DNA of 64,000 bases from Stercorarius parasiticus (Eukaryota; Chordata; Aves; Charadriiformes; Stercorariidae). Below, piece after piece: positions 52,401-62,995 of the stretch. A model generated the notes under the pieces. The model did not search any database, was not told the origin of the DNA, and saw only the letters and a list, made by a program, of their open reading frames with translations. The position numbers and the translations under genes are program-made. Where the stretch lies: contig VWZL01002054.1 of NCBI GenBank assembly GCA_013396915.1, positions 372,648-436,647 of the forward strand, in the 5' to 3' direction. The stretch's first letter is position 1. The number at the start of each line of letters is the position of its first letter.

Positions 52401-55400
52401 GCCTGGCACGTGCGCTTCGTTCGGCAGGCACCGCTTCACCACCTAACGGACCCCCAGCTGCGCTCTGCTATATGGTGGAAATAAGCCTGGTTAAATCTGT
52501 GTCCAGGCACTTGGGAGTTGGGTAGGCACTGAGTTGTTATATAGAAGCGCAAGGCAGTTGGTCTCTGTTTAGTCCTACCTCTCTCTCGCCAGTGAATCCA
52601 GAAGAAAACAAGAGAAGGCGCGTAGCCTTTCCTCTGCTGGCAGCCCCGTGCTGCCTTCTGCAATGCAGAAATGCAGTGCTGAGGCTCTCCCGCTTGTGCT
52701 TGTTCCTTGGTGAAGGCAGACAAGCCCTGAGAAGGTCTTCTCACAGCCTTTTCCCAGCTCTTGATTTGTGTGGAGCAGACCAAAATAGTAAGATCTCTGA
52801 AAGTCTTTTCTTTAGAAGGAATATAAATGTTTAGGGCTCGTACATGTGGAGGCTGAAACTTAACCTAGCTAGAAGATTAATTTTATTCTGGAAATGAGGA
52901 ATCTGCGTTTGGAATTAACCAGGCAATACTTTTCCAAAATAACTTCTGTTTGGATAACCCTTTAGGTTGTAAAATAAAATGAAAATGTAAGTAGAACAAA
53001 GCATGCCTTAAAATAGAGCATGTATTAGTAGAATACCAGTTAACCGCAGCTCAAATGTGAACTTCTTTGTCTTTTTAAACTCCTTACCACGCTGGTGATC
53101 ATGCCAGTGAAAAATGACTGATTAGAATATTTGTATTATTGGAACCCTCTAGTGGGGACTGTAAGTTTGTTTTCATACGACTTTAATTTGAAATACGATA
53201 GTCTTGGCACGGCTCTTCCCTTTTTGCGTGTCCTGAATGCATTAAGGAAATTTTCCCTTTAAGATGGAAAGCATAATCCCACATTATTAGCAAAAGGTGT
53301 TTGATAGATTTTCCCTGCTCATGTGACCTTGCTTTCTTAAGTTTAAATATAGCATTTTAGTTTTCACCCTAGAGCTACAGGGACGCTGCAACGCTAGGTC
53401 GTATTTTAGAGGTCTGGATTGCAGATTCCTTGCTGTAAAGGATCCTGCTGTGCGAGTACAGGTGACACAATCTGTGATCGATGATTTGTAATTAGGTTCG
53501 CCAACATCTTTTTCTTTCAGGCTACCTTCAGGAAGCTTACTTGTGGACCAAGCAAGTGTTGGCAATCATGGAGAAGTCAGTAGTCCTGCTGCAAGAGGTC
53601 ACAGATGGCTCCCTCTATGAAGGGGTGGCTTACGGCAGCTACACGACCAGGTCGCTGTTTCAGTACATGTTTCTTGTCCAAAGGCACTTTGATATCAATC
53701 ACTTCAGCCACCCCTGGCTCAAGCAGCACTTTGCGTTTATGTACAGGACTGTCCTGCCAGGTAGGTCATTTGGGTGAATGAAGATGAATTTTCTAATTCT
53801 TGAAGCTTCAGGAAAAGTCATATCTGAAGTAGGCCATTTTTAAGTAACGTTATACTTGGATTTTTTTAAGATAACACTTGCCTTGGATTTTACCTTCATC
53901 ATTCATCGAAACAGTGACATCCCTGCTTATCACTGCTTATTAAAGATCATTGTGTATTAAACTCTGTCTTTTAAAACCAGCCGAAAAATAGGAACATCAT
54001 TTGGGAGAAAAAGCAATGGTTCAGGATCTGATTTCTGGTCTTCAGAGTTTGAAACAGACCTGTTTCTAGGGTTTTCCATTTGAAAAATAATGTTCTTCGA
54101 GTTTCTTATTGTTTTTTTCCTTTGCCAAATATCATCACACTAGATGAAAGGAATAGAAAATGACGAAGCCAGGGTAAAAGTATCAACAAAGTATAGGAAA
54201 GTTTTACATGATCACCAGTTTTCCATAAAACATTGGAATAGATTTTTATACCATTTTTATTACAGTATTTTTCGTATGGAAAATGTAATTGACTCAAATG
54301 ATAGGTTTCTCTGTGCAGGGGTACACGAACCATTTTCTTTTTTCAATGTGAGAATTAAACAGAAATATCTGACGTCACTAATGGGTCAATTTTGCAGACT
54401 TCTTAATATTTCTGTTCTTTTGCTGGACCTCTCCTGTCTCTCACAGTGTGTTTTAGCATCTCTGATTTGAAGTCCTAGTTGTGACTGAAAGATGGAGATG
54501 TACAAATATGAAACCAGTTATAAGTTAATAAGTACTGCTGATCCCTTCAAGCTTTCAGAAGAGATTTAGTTTCAGGCAGCCTTGCAAGTTTTCTATGGTG
54601 GTTTTCTGTTGCTTATTTGCAGGACAATTCATTAGGAACTTATTTGGTTCGAATTCCTGGTTGAAAAGACAGTGATAACTTTATTAGCTATAAGAACCCG
54701 AGATCTAGCTGTGTATGTAAGGGGGGCTGAGCACAGCTTTGTCGTGCCTGCATAGGCATGTGAGGAGTTGCCCTGACTCTATGTGAGAACTCGGGCATCT
54801 ACTGGGGAGAGGTTCCTAAGAGCAAAGTGAACTCATCTATCTGTTTCAGGGTGAAGCTGATTTTATTTTTTTTTTTTTTCTTGGGGTTTTCTTGCTTTAG
54901 AAAGTTTGGATTGACATAGGAAAAGTGAAAGCTGTAAAGAGAAAGTTACCTTTGCCAGATTTGAGTGAGGAGAGGAAGTGGATGGGACATTGCTTCTTAC
55001 ATTTTTTCTAGTACTTTGACTGAGTGTGTAGCCCATAGCTGAAGAAGAAAGGTGAGTATTCAAGTTAGCTACAGCAGAAGGAAACGGCTCCTGTGTAACC
55101 TGTTTATGGCTCATTTACAAGTAGGTCTATAAACATCTGAAAAGGCTGTTTCTGTTTGTGTCTGTTTGTACTGCTTGGCTTCACCGTCATGCTCTACAAA
55201 CGCATCTTTGTACGTTTATTTGTTCTTTCTTACATTCCTTTTAACTATTTCCCAAGGGTTTCAGAGAACTGTGGCCATTGCGGATTCCAACTATAACTGG
55301 TTCTACGGGCCAGAGAGCCAGCTGGTGTTTCTCGACAAATTTGTCATGCGCAACGGCAGCGGGAACTGGTTGGCAGAGCAGATCAGAAGGAACCGAGTGG

Positions 55401-58400
55401 TGGAGGGCCCGGGGACACCATCCAAAGGGCAGAGGTGGTGCACTCTCCACACTGAATTTCTCTGGTATGAAAGGGAATGAGTGGGCTCAAAAGGAACCTG
55501 GCAGCTGTTTGCTATTAGTGATAATTCTTTAGATCCGTACTGTAGAAGCAGAGATCAAGCTGGCCATGTGCGACCCAGAGAGTTTTTAGACTCAGAAGAA
55601 CTTCTTCGCTTGGCACAGATGCACAGGGTGTGTTGCTGCCGGGAACACCTTGGTCTTGTCCTGCATCTGCTTTTGTGTTTTGCTTGTCCATTGCTTTTAT
55701 AGAATGCAAGCAGTTCCAAAAGGACCGAAAATTTGCCTGCATGTATTCTTCCGTTTATTTGGTCTGTTCTAATGGGGTTTAATCCTATTGTGTTCTTTAA
55801 TAATTGATTAGGTGAATATTTAAAGCATAGTTTTCTTTTAAAAGCTATAAGTAATAACACAAGCTTTGTTTTTAAAGGTAATGTAAGCAGTAACGCTACT
55901 CTTCATTGTTTTTGCACACTAATGTGCAAGTAATGCTTCGAAAAAATATGATAGATTACTAGATCCGTATTTTGCATGTAATTTACAGCTCTGCTAACTT
56001 GAATGTCAATCTTCTAAAGGTAAGAAATTAAAAGACCCATGAAGCTTTAGGTATATATATAAATTCCCTCAGTCTGTGGAGAGAACGAGTACATTTTTGA
56101 GGAGTCAGTGCAGCTCTATTTCTCTCTCTTAGAAGAAAAATATCATTGCGTATATATTGTTTTGCATTTATGATTAGACATGCACATTAGAATGCATATT
56201 TATTAGGCTCCAAGCACCCTTCATCTTGTTATTTGCAAAATACAGAATCTCTCCTCTACAACCCCATTCCATCGTTCTTTTCTCCTGTGCCTCCATGGAA
56301 ATCTTGGGAATTTATACTTAGAAAATTCTTTTTTGTGTCAAAGAGAAAAAAAAATGTAAGAGCATCTGAGTTTAAAAAAAAAAAAAGAAAGAAAAAAAAA
56401 ATTATCTGAATATTCTAACGATTGCCTTTTCCCTGTGCTGGAGTGTTGCTCTTGTGATGAGCGTGTCCACTTGCATTAGAGTCTCAGGGAAGAACTCTGC
56501 TTTTAGGGGAATCTCCATGAAGGACCACTAGATGTAGAGAAGGCTCCTGGTGCTGTCTGGAATTGCCCAAAGGCATACGCAGAACCTGAGCCGCGATTGT
56601 CTAGGGCCTGACAGAGGCTCCTGGTTACCTGTAGAGAATAAACCAGATGAGGAACTGCCTAACAGAAATATTACTGGGCTTAATGATGGTTTTGTTTATT
56701 TTGATTGCTTAAAAACAATTCTAGAAGGTTAGGTTTTGTTTTCCATGGCTGGCTTTTTTGTTTGTTTGTTTTGTTTTAAATTCCTGTAGGTCAAATAAAA
56801 CAAAAATTACAAGCATTGTAACCTTTTCTGGAATTAAGACCTTTTTAAACCAAATGTCTTACGTCTTACAATTTATACAAGAAAACCACACAAATTTTTC
56901 TTCAGCCTAGTTGGAAAAGGAAACTAACATACACTAAGTGATATAAACCATAAAAATGTATCCTTTAAAATGCCTTTCCATTAATTTTTAGTTTATTGCT
57001 AATTCTGTTTGGAGGCTACAGACTTCTATTATCACCAGTTTGGGGAAACGGATACTCTGCTTCTCTTGGTGAAGTAGTCAGTAAATAGGTGCAAATGTTT
57101 TTGTCTAGTGCAAAATAGAGAGTGTCCGCAGCCTGGTCCTAATGTGCCTTTAGAAAAGATTTGTATTGCAGTCAGTAGCTTTATGATGTAAGACAAGATG
57201 TGGCTAGTTTGAGATTAGTGGTACTCCTCTTTTTTGGCTGCAGAAGGATTGCTTGCTTTAAACATGGAGCAGATGCTTTCAGCTATTATTCTGTAAAAAG
57301 CACACAACAAATGTATATAGGGATTAGTATGACAAATTTCGTTACAGCTATGTGATTAGTTCACTTGGGAAGCATATGTGTGGGCTTTATGATGTTAGTT
57401 TTCTCAATGTAAATATTGAATTGGTTTTTGAGTTTTGTACAGGTGCTGATGATGGAATCAGTCAAGTGCTTTTTAAACCCATTTTTCTCATCTTTTTTGG
57501 CAGGTATGATGCAAGTTTGCGCTCCATACCTCCACCAGACTATGGGGTTCCTAAACTGCATTACTTTGAGGACTGGGGAGTGGTAACCTATGGAAGTGCT
57601 TTGCCAGCTGAAATCAACAGGCCTTTCCTTTCCTTCAAGTCAGGAAAGCTGGGAGGACGTGCAATATATGATATTGTTCATAAGAACAAGTACAAAGAGT
57701 GGATCAAGGGGTGGAGGAACTTTAATGCTGGCCATGAACACCCGGACCAGAACTCCTTTACTTTTGCTCCCAATGGCGTACCTTTCATAACAGAAGCTCT
57801 GTATGGGCCAAAATATACTTTTTTTAATAATGTGTTGATGTTTTCCCCTGCCGTGTCCAAGAGCTGCTTCTCCCCATGGGAAGGGCAGATTACAGAAGAC
57901 TGTTCCTCAAAGTGGCTTAAATATAAACATGATTTGGCTGGTGACTGTCAGGGACGAGTGGTTGCCGCCATGGAGCGAAGCGGGGTGGTTTTTATCAGGG
58001 GAGAAGGAGTGGGTGCATACAATCCTAAACTGAAGCTGAGAAAATTACAGAGAAACCTCATACTTCTCCATCCCCAGCTTCTCTTGCTAGTGGACCAAAT
58101 CCATCTAGAAGATGACAGCCCCCTGGAGGCAGCAACCAGTTTCTTCCACAATGTGGATGTGCCTTTTGAAGAAACAGTTGTAGATGATGTCCATGGGGCC
58201 TTTATTAGGCACCGTGATGGGATATATAAGATGTACTGGATGGATGACACTGGCCACAGCGAGAAAGCTACCATCACCTCAAGGATGTATCCCCGGGGCT
58301 ACCCGTACAACGGAACGAACTATGTGAATGTAACGACCCTCTTGCGGCACCCCGTCACGAGGGCCATTTACCTTTTCATTGGGCCCTCCGTCGACGTGCA

Positions 58401-59265
58401 GAGCTTCACTGTCCGTGGAGATTCTCCACAGCTGGATGTTTTCGTTACCACCAGTGAGCACGCCTACGCCGTCTACCTGTGGCCCGTTGAGGATGGGTCC
58501 CGCTCTCCCTTTGCACAGGTTATTGCAGACCGCCAGAAAATTGTCTTTGACCGAGCCTCTGCCATTAGGAACTCCGCAGTGCCAGAAGTGAAGGACTACG
58601 TAGGGATTGTGGAGAGGAACCTGCAGCATTTTAAGCCCGTTTTCCAGCAGCTTGAGAAACAGATCTTGTCTCGTGTACGCAACACGGCTAGCTTTAGGAA
58701 GACTGCTGAGCGCCTGCTGAGGTTTTCAGATAAGAGACAGACAGAGGAGGCCATTGATAGGATATTTGCAATCTCACAGAGGCAGCAGCAGCAGCACGGC
58801 AAAGCAAAGAAAAACAGAAAAGTAGCCAAAGGCTACAAATTTGTTGATGCCGTTCCTGACATTTTTGCACAAATTGAGGTAAATGAAAGAAAAGTGCGAC
58901 AAAAGGCACAGACTCAAGCACAAAAAGAGTTGCCTGTAGATGAAGATGAGGAAATGAAAGATCTTCTGGATTTTGCAGATATCACTTATGTGAAGCACAA
59001 AACTGGGGTGTCAATCAAAGGCCGATCAGGGCTGGCACAGATGGTGACGACTGCTCGAAGTAGTGCCCCATCAATATCAGCTTCTTATACTCGCCTCTTT
59101 CTAATTCTCAACATTGCTATTTTTTTTGTCATGTTAGCAATGCAGCTCACATATTTTCAGAAAGCCAAGAGACTGCATGGCCAAAGATGTCTGTATGCAA
59201 TACTTTTAGTAGACAGCTGTATATTATTGTGGCTGTATTCTTCCTGTTCTCAGTCACAATGTTAG
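37033..59265 (+). CDS. DSE: Dermatan sulfate epimerase 1 (whole CDS, five exons)
   Basis: Join 37033-37442, 49537-49790, 53521-53760, 55257-55464, 57504-59265; 957 residues plus TAG, against about 958 in human DSE (SART2). The enzyme epimerises C5 of glucuronate in chondroitin to iduronate, making dermatan sulfate, in the ER/Golgi lumen. Visible: signal peptide at about 1-24; an N-terminal alpha-helical lyase-like region; motif HNHQPTN with H203; EGVAYGSY with Y259; [12 protein letters not shown] with H448. These align with the human active-site residues His205, Tyr261 and His450. Sequons lie at N181, N334, N640 and N646. Gln and Lys runs occur at about 798-815, an acidic stretch (DEDEEMKDL) follows, and hydrophobic segments lie at about 902-922 and 933-949. 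All junctions are GT-AG and keep frame (phases 2, 1, 1, 2). The start at 37033 has A at -3 and matches the conserved [13 protein letters not shown] beginning. The paralogue DSEL is usually intronless and longer, so it is excluded. Confidence 0.97.
38045..38317 (+). mobile_element. CR1 LINE 3' fragment, second subfamily
   Basis: This + strand CR1 tail reads [40 protein letters not shown] and [10 protein letters not shown]. The 3'UTR has GGGGGGTTGGACTAGATGAT and CTCCAGAGGTCCCTTCCAAC, and ends in ATTCTGTGATTCTGTGATT. The [12 protein letters not shown] ending and the UTR separate it from the 15.9 kb type. Confidence 0.9.
43146..43616 (+). mobile_element. CR1 LINE 3' fragment
   Basis: This + strand CR1 tail starts in the [24 protein letters not shown] part and ends in GTTCTATGACTCTATGATT. 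The frame carries [53 protein letters not shown] and a stop after LDEALSNLI. One in-frame stop replaces Gln in the 'AAFQYLKG' block. Related to the 15.9 kb type, but the UTR differs. Confidence 0.92.
44271..44308. repeat. 19-bp direct tandem duplication
   Basis: Units 44271-44289 and 44290-44308 share CTTGGTA.GT.TACTCCCT and differ at two positions. Confidence 0.8.
48465..48510 (-). repeat. possible CR1 3'-end relic
   Basis: AGAGTCATAGGATAGTTGA followed by AGCTGGAAGGTGCACATCTT resembles the reverse complement of a CR1 3' terminus (AGAATCATAGAATGGTTTG, then GGTTGGAAGGGACCTT). Only about 45 bases are recognisable. Confidence 0.4.
49537..49790 (+). CDS. DSE: DSE coding exon 2 (codons 137-222)
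   Basis: It starts with the last base of Trp137 and codes [19 protein letters not shown], the sequon N181-[22 protein letters not shown] and [11 protein letters not shown]. The HNHQ segment carries H203, equivalent to human His205 of the active site. It ends in ATCAAG before donor GTACGT at 49791. Confidence 0.97.
49791..53520 (+). other. DSE: DSE coding intron 2 (3.7 kb)
   Basis: Phase-1 intron from GTACGT to TTTTTCTTTCAG. No gene inside. A faint MIR-like word lies around 50270-50310, too diverged to call. Confidence 0.92.
53521..53760 (+). CDS. DSE: DSE coding exon 3 (codons 222-302)
   Basis: It codes [57 protein letters not shown] and [17 protein letters not shown]259 in EGVAYGSY corresponds to the catalytic Tyr261 of human DSE. 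Donor GTAGGT at 53761. Confidence 0.97.
53761..55256 (+). other. DSE: DSE coding intron 3 (1.5 kb)
   Basis: Phase-1 intron with a T/C-rich 3' end and CCCAAG acceptor at 55256. No gene or clear repeat inside. Confidence 0.92.
55257..55464 (+). CDS. DSE: DSE coding exon 4 (codons 302-371)
   Basis: It codes [40 protein letters not shown] (sequon N334), [20 protein letters not shown] and HTEFLW. It ends in CTG before donor GTATGA at 55465; Trp371 is split 2+1 with exon 5. Unspliced reading ends after LWYERE at 55480. Confidence 0.97.
55465..57503 (+). other. DSE: DSE coding intron 4 (2.0 kb)
   Basis: Phase-2 intron, GTATGA to TTTTTTGGCAG. The last 152 bases are open in the exon 5 frame (from 57352), but no family sequence aligns there and exon 4 joins cleanly at 57504. 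A-rich runs occur at about 56347-56401. Confidence 0.92.
57504..59265 (+). CDS. DSE: DSE coding exon 5 (codons 371-957 and stop)
   Basis: This large terminal coding exon starts [20 protein letters not shown]. It carries [40 protein letters not shown] with H448 (human His450), LFNNVLM-type core, sequons N640 and N646 ([10 protein letters not shown]), a Gln run at 798-801, the basic KAKKNRK stretch, the acidic [14 protein letters not shown] stretch and two hydrophobic segments before the Cys-ended tail SSCSQSQC. No frameshift or premature stop. The ORF extends upstream to 57352 only through intron sequence. Confidence 0.97.
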
Positions 59266-60530
59266 CAGAAGACCTCTACTAGTTGACCAGTTTATGGTCA
59301 TATACGTCTATGCAAAAGCATTAACCCTAATAGGGCCAAAGATTATCTTTTTTTCTGAAACATTCCAAAAACAGCTGGGGTAAGATTGGTTTCAGACCAG
59401 AAGGGATAGAAGAATAGGGCAAGCAATGAATATCTTGGAAAACTAAGTACTTAATAAGTACTCCTCCTTTGTGTTTTGAGTTGGGCCTCACATCTGAGGG
59501 AATGTTATGCTTTGTTCATCAGAGTTCAGTAATGTAAAGTTGTAATTAATTTTTTTGGTGAGAAGAGCCCTCTTAATAGATTTTTTTTCTAAGGGCTTTC
59601 TTTTTTATACAGAATTGGGTTTGCATTTAGTGAGTTTCCATTTCAGGCTGCTATGGATGTCTCCAGACATTCTCTTAAGAAAAGGACATTCAAACACAAG
59701 TATACAAGGCAGATCTTAGCAGTAGACTTCACTTCTCTCTGCCAGACCGAAGAATGCTTCAATATGGGACAGTCCTGTACAATTATTGCAGACCCTTACA
59801 TCATGTCATCTCTTCCATGCTTTACAATCTGGCATGGTGGGAAATGGCAATCACATCAGTACTTGCCAAGTGAGAGGCACAACGCCTAGTAGGCAGTGGC
59901 AGAAGGCAAATACGGGACTAGCTCAAAGTAACACAATTCTCAGGAAAAAAAACCTTTATCTTTCAGTCAGGTGTAGACTGTAGAAGGATGAATGCTGCAG
60001 GGTCTGTTCTCAATTTTACAAGGCAGGGTTTCAGAAAAGTTTTCTATAGTCTGAAGCACGTCTTAGTTGGGAGCAATGTCCTAGATCACTGCCCTTCCGT
60101 ATGCATTTGTAAAAATACAAACAAAAAACCAAAGTGATCCTGTGGTAACCTCAGCAATTGCCACTATGGAAAAAGAGGTGTTAAGGAAGTATTTAATGTC
60201 TTATTTCTGTTCGCATGGCTAGAAACAGAGGACAGTTAAAACTGTGTGAACAGCCTGTTCTCTATAAAGCACCAGCAAGGGTTCTGCAAGCTCTTGGTGG
60301 CCCCGGGTCAATTATTTGGGGATTAGTGGTAAATGGAATCATGTGGTTTATGACAAAAATAAGTTTGACGTCTCCACATATATCCCCTTCTGTTCATTAA
60401 ACTGATTTCAAAAAATCATAGCTATTAGAGAGAATGGAAGCTCTATGAAACTGGGGCATATCTGTATGTCTTTACAGAAAAACAATTCTTCCAGTACATT
60501 TGCTAAATAAAAACATTATAGTTGTCTCTG
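59266..60530 (+). other. DSE: DSE 3'UTR (end inferred)
   Basis: Non-coding sequence follows the TAG up to the first good poly(A) signal. It has T-rich runs (59545-59590) and no recognised repeat. Short frames inside are not gene-like. Longer 3'UTR forms are possible, since other AATAAA words lie further downstream, such as 63183-63188. Confidence 0.6.
60506..60511 (+). terminator. DSE: candidate DSE poly(A) signal AATAAA
   Basis: AATAAA is followed about 20-40 bases later by a GT/T-rich stretch (TTGTCTCTGTGG, then TTGTTTTTCTTT), the usual arrangement of a cleavage and polyadenylation site. It lies about 1.24 kb after the stop codon. Cleavage would fall near 60520-60530. Confidence 0.55.
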
Positions 60531-61290
60531 TGGAAAAGTTGTTTTTCTTTGATTCAAATATTTTTCCTCACAATTACGGTAATGATGTTCATCAGCCCTT
60601 TGTTCAAACCACAAACACCTGTTTCCTCTTCCTTACACTCGTTATCTACATTGCTGCTGTTAAGCCTTCTGCAAGTCAGTGTGTTGAAATGTGATGAGCT
60701 TTACTTGTCTAAACATCTTCAGTGAACAGATCAGAATATTTTCACTAGGTTCCAGCTGCCGCGCCAGTACTGAACACTGTATTCACATGCATAAGCCCTA
60801 CTACAGTCTTCAATGCCTGGATTTATTCAACGGAATTTGGTACGTTTAGTCTGAGCAAAGATTTAGGACTCCAGTTACTTTCTGATCCATGCACAGTCAG
60901 TGGAGAAAGAGAGCCTTCAGGTAACTACTTGGTCCACCTAAGGCCTTGAAACACCCTTAAGACATACCCTTCCCTTTTCCCTAATTGCAAAAGGCATGTA
61001 GGGTGGTTAGTCACCTATATCAAACCACCCACTTAATTGCTTAAGGTGAAGGGACCTGAGCCTGTGGAGTGTCGCCCAGTATAGCTCTGTGTTTGTAGTG
61101 GTGCCTGCTGAAAGTATGACTAGAGTGTGACAGGCTGTGTATCACTGGAAATCTCCTTATTTCTGCCTCTGCACTGCGACAATGTGAAGACGTGCAGAAA
61201 TAGCTGGTGGGTTATGTTCAATTTCAAAGACACCTTTGTTTTGTTTTTTCAATATTAGATGATACTATTATTGGCCATGGAACACTGAAG
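60531..61290. other. non-coding DNA, nothing recognised
   Basis: Between the likely DSE 3' end and the CR1 I see no gene, RNA or known repeat. Confidence 0.55.
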
Positions 61291-62995
61291 AATCATAGAA
61301 TCATACAATCTTCATGGTTGGAAAGGACCTTTGAGATCATCGAGTCCAACCATACACACACAAAAAAAACCCCTACAATCTCTGTCACTAGAGCATGCCC
61401 TGAAGTGCCAAATCTACACGTTTCTTAAATACCTCTAGGGATGGTGACTCCACCACCTCCCTGGGCAGGCCGTTCCAGTGCCTGACCACTCTTTCAGTAA
61501 AGTCATTCTTCCTAATATCTAATCTAAACCTCCCCTGCTGCAACTTCACACCGTTTCCTCTGGTCCTGTCATTATTCACCTGGGAGAAGAGGCCAACACT
61601 CACCTCTCTACAGCCTCCTTTCAGGTAGCTGTAGAGGGCAATGAGGTCTCCCCTCAGCCTCCTCTTCTCCAAACTAAACACGCCCAGGTCCCTCAGCCTC
61701 TCCTCATGTGACTTGGTCTCCAGACCCCTCACCAGCTTGGTAGCTCTCCTCTGGACNNNNNNNNNNNNNNNNNNNNNNNNNNNNNNNNNNNNNNNNNNNN
61801 NNNNNNNNNNNNNNNNNNNNNNNNNNNNNNNNNNNNNNNNNNNNNNNNNNNNNNNNNNNNNNNNNNNNNNNNNNNNNNNNNNNNNNNNNNNNNNNNNNNN
61901 NNNNNNNNNNNNNNNNNNNNNNNNNNNNNNNNNNNNNNNNNNNNNNNNNNNNNNNNNNNNNNNNNNNNNNNNNNNNNNNNNNNNNNNNNNNNNNNNNNNN
62001 NNNNNNNNNNNNNNNNNNNNNNNNNNNNNNNNNNNNNNNNNNNNNNNNNNNNNNNNNNNNNNNNNNNNNNNNNNNNNNNNNNNNNNNNNNNNNNNNNNNN
62101 NNNNNNNNNNNNNNNNNNNNNNNNNNNNNNNNNNNNNNNNNNNNNNNNNNNNNNNNNNNNNNNNNNNNNNNNNNNNNNNNNNNNNNNNNNNNNNNNNNNN
62201 NNNNNNNNNNNNNNNNNNNNNNNNNNNNNNNNNNNNNNNNNNNNNNNNNNNNNNNNNNNNNNNNNNNNNNNNNNNNNNNNNNNNNNNNNNNNNNNNNNNN
62301 NNNNNNNNNNNNNNNNNNNNNNNNNNNNNNNNNNNNNNNNNNNNNNNNNNNNNNNNNNNNNNNNNNNNNNNNNNNNNNNNNNNNNNNNNNNNNNNNNNNN
62401 NNNNNNNNNNNNNNNNNNNNNNNNNNNNNNNNNNNNNNNNNNNNNNNNNNNNNNNNNNNNNNNNNNNNNNNNNNNNNNNNNNNNNNNNNNNNNNNNNNNN
62501 NNNNNNNNNNNNNNNNNNNNNNNNNNNNNNNTGTGCATCTAGGTGCAGAAGCAGATCATTGACTACTTCCTCATGGATTATGGGTGGGTTGTTCTGCTCT
62601 CCATCCTTATCTTCCAGCTCCGGAGGCTGAACACCGTGGGGATAGCTGGTCTGACTATTGAAGACGGAGGCAAAGTAGGCATTAAGTATCTCAGCCTTCT
62701 CCTCGTCCTTGGTTACAACTTTCCCCCCTGCATCCAGTAAGGGATGGAGATTCTCCCTGGCTCTCTTTTTGTTGATGTATTTATAGAAACTTTTTCTGTT
62801 GTCCTTGATGTTAGTGGCCAAGTTGATCTCCAGCTGGGCTTTTGCCTTCCTAATTTTCTCTCTGTATAACCTAACGAGATCTCTGTACTCCTCCTGAGTT
62901 GCCTGTCCCTTCTTCCAAAGGTGGTAAACGCTCCTTTTATTCCTAAGTCCCATCAGAAGTTCCTTATTCATCCAGACTGGCCATTTTCCCGCCCT
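61291..62995 (-). mobile_element. CR1 LINE, longer copy on minus strand, with internal gap
   Basis: The 3' end is on the left (ATCATAGAATCATACAATC, then TTGGAAAGGACC). The minus-strand frame from 62971 to 61388 reads the upstream linker of CR1 ORF2 (HLWKKGQATQEEYRDLVRLY, FYKYINKKRARENLHPLLDA, EKAEILNAYFASVFNSQ) before the gap. After it comes the C-terminal region ([59 protein letters not shown]). No stop is seen on either side. The central RT core is hidden by 775 N. It is truncated at its 5' end near 62995 and belongs to a different subfamily from the 15.9 kb copy. Confidence 0.92.
61757..62531. other. assembly gap (775 N)
   Basis: The gap lies inside the CR1 reverse-transcriptase region, probably because the repeat could not be resolved. 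Open frames drawn through it on either strand are artefacts except for the two CR1 ends. Confidence 0.98.

Noticed and set aside
54640..54665. GGTTCGAATTCC word resembling a tRNA B box
   Set aside because: No A box at the right distance and no cloverleaf; EcoRI-like palindrome by chance.
57352..57503. In-frame extension upstream of DSE exon 5
   Set aside because: Intron sequence: a TTGGCAG acceptor at 57503 joins exon 4 exactly in the family frame. Use of the alternative acceptor at 57442 would give a stop (TG|G TGC TGA).
61641..62630. Long frames through the 775-base gap (329 codons + strand, 269 codons minus strand)
   Set aside because: Almost entirely N, or antisense to CR1. Only the CR1 frame at both ends is real.
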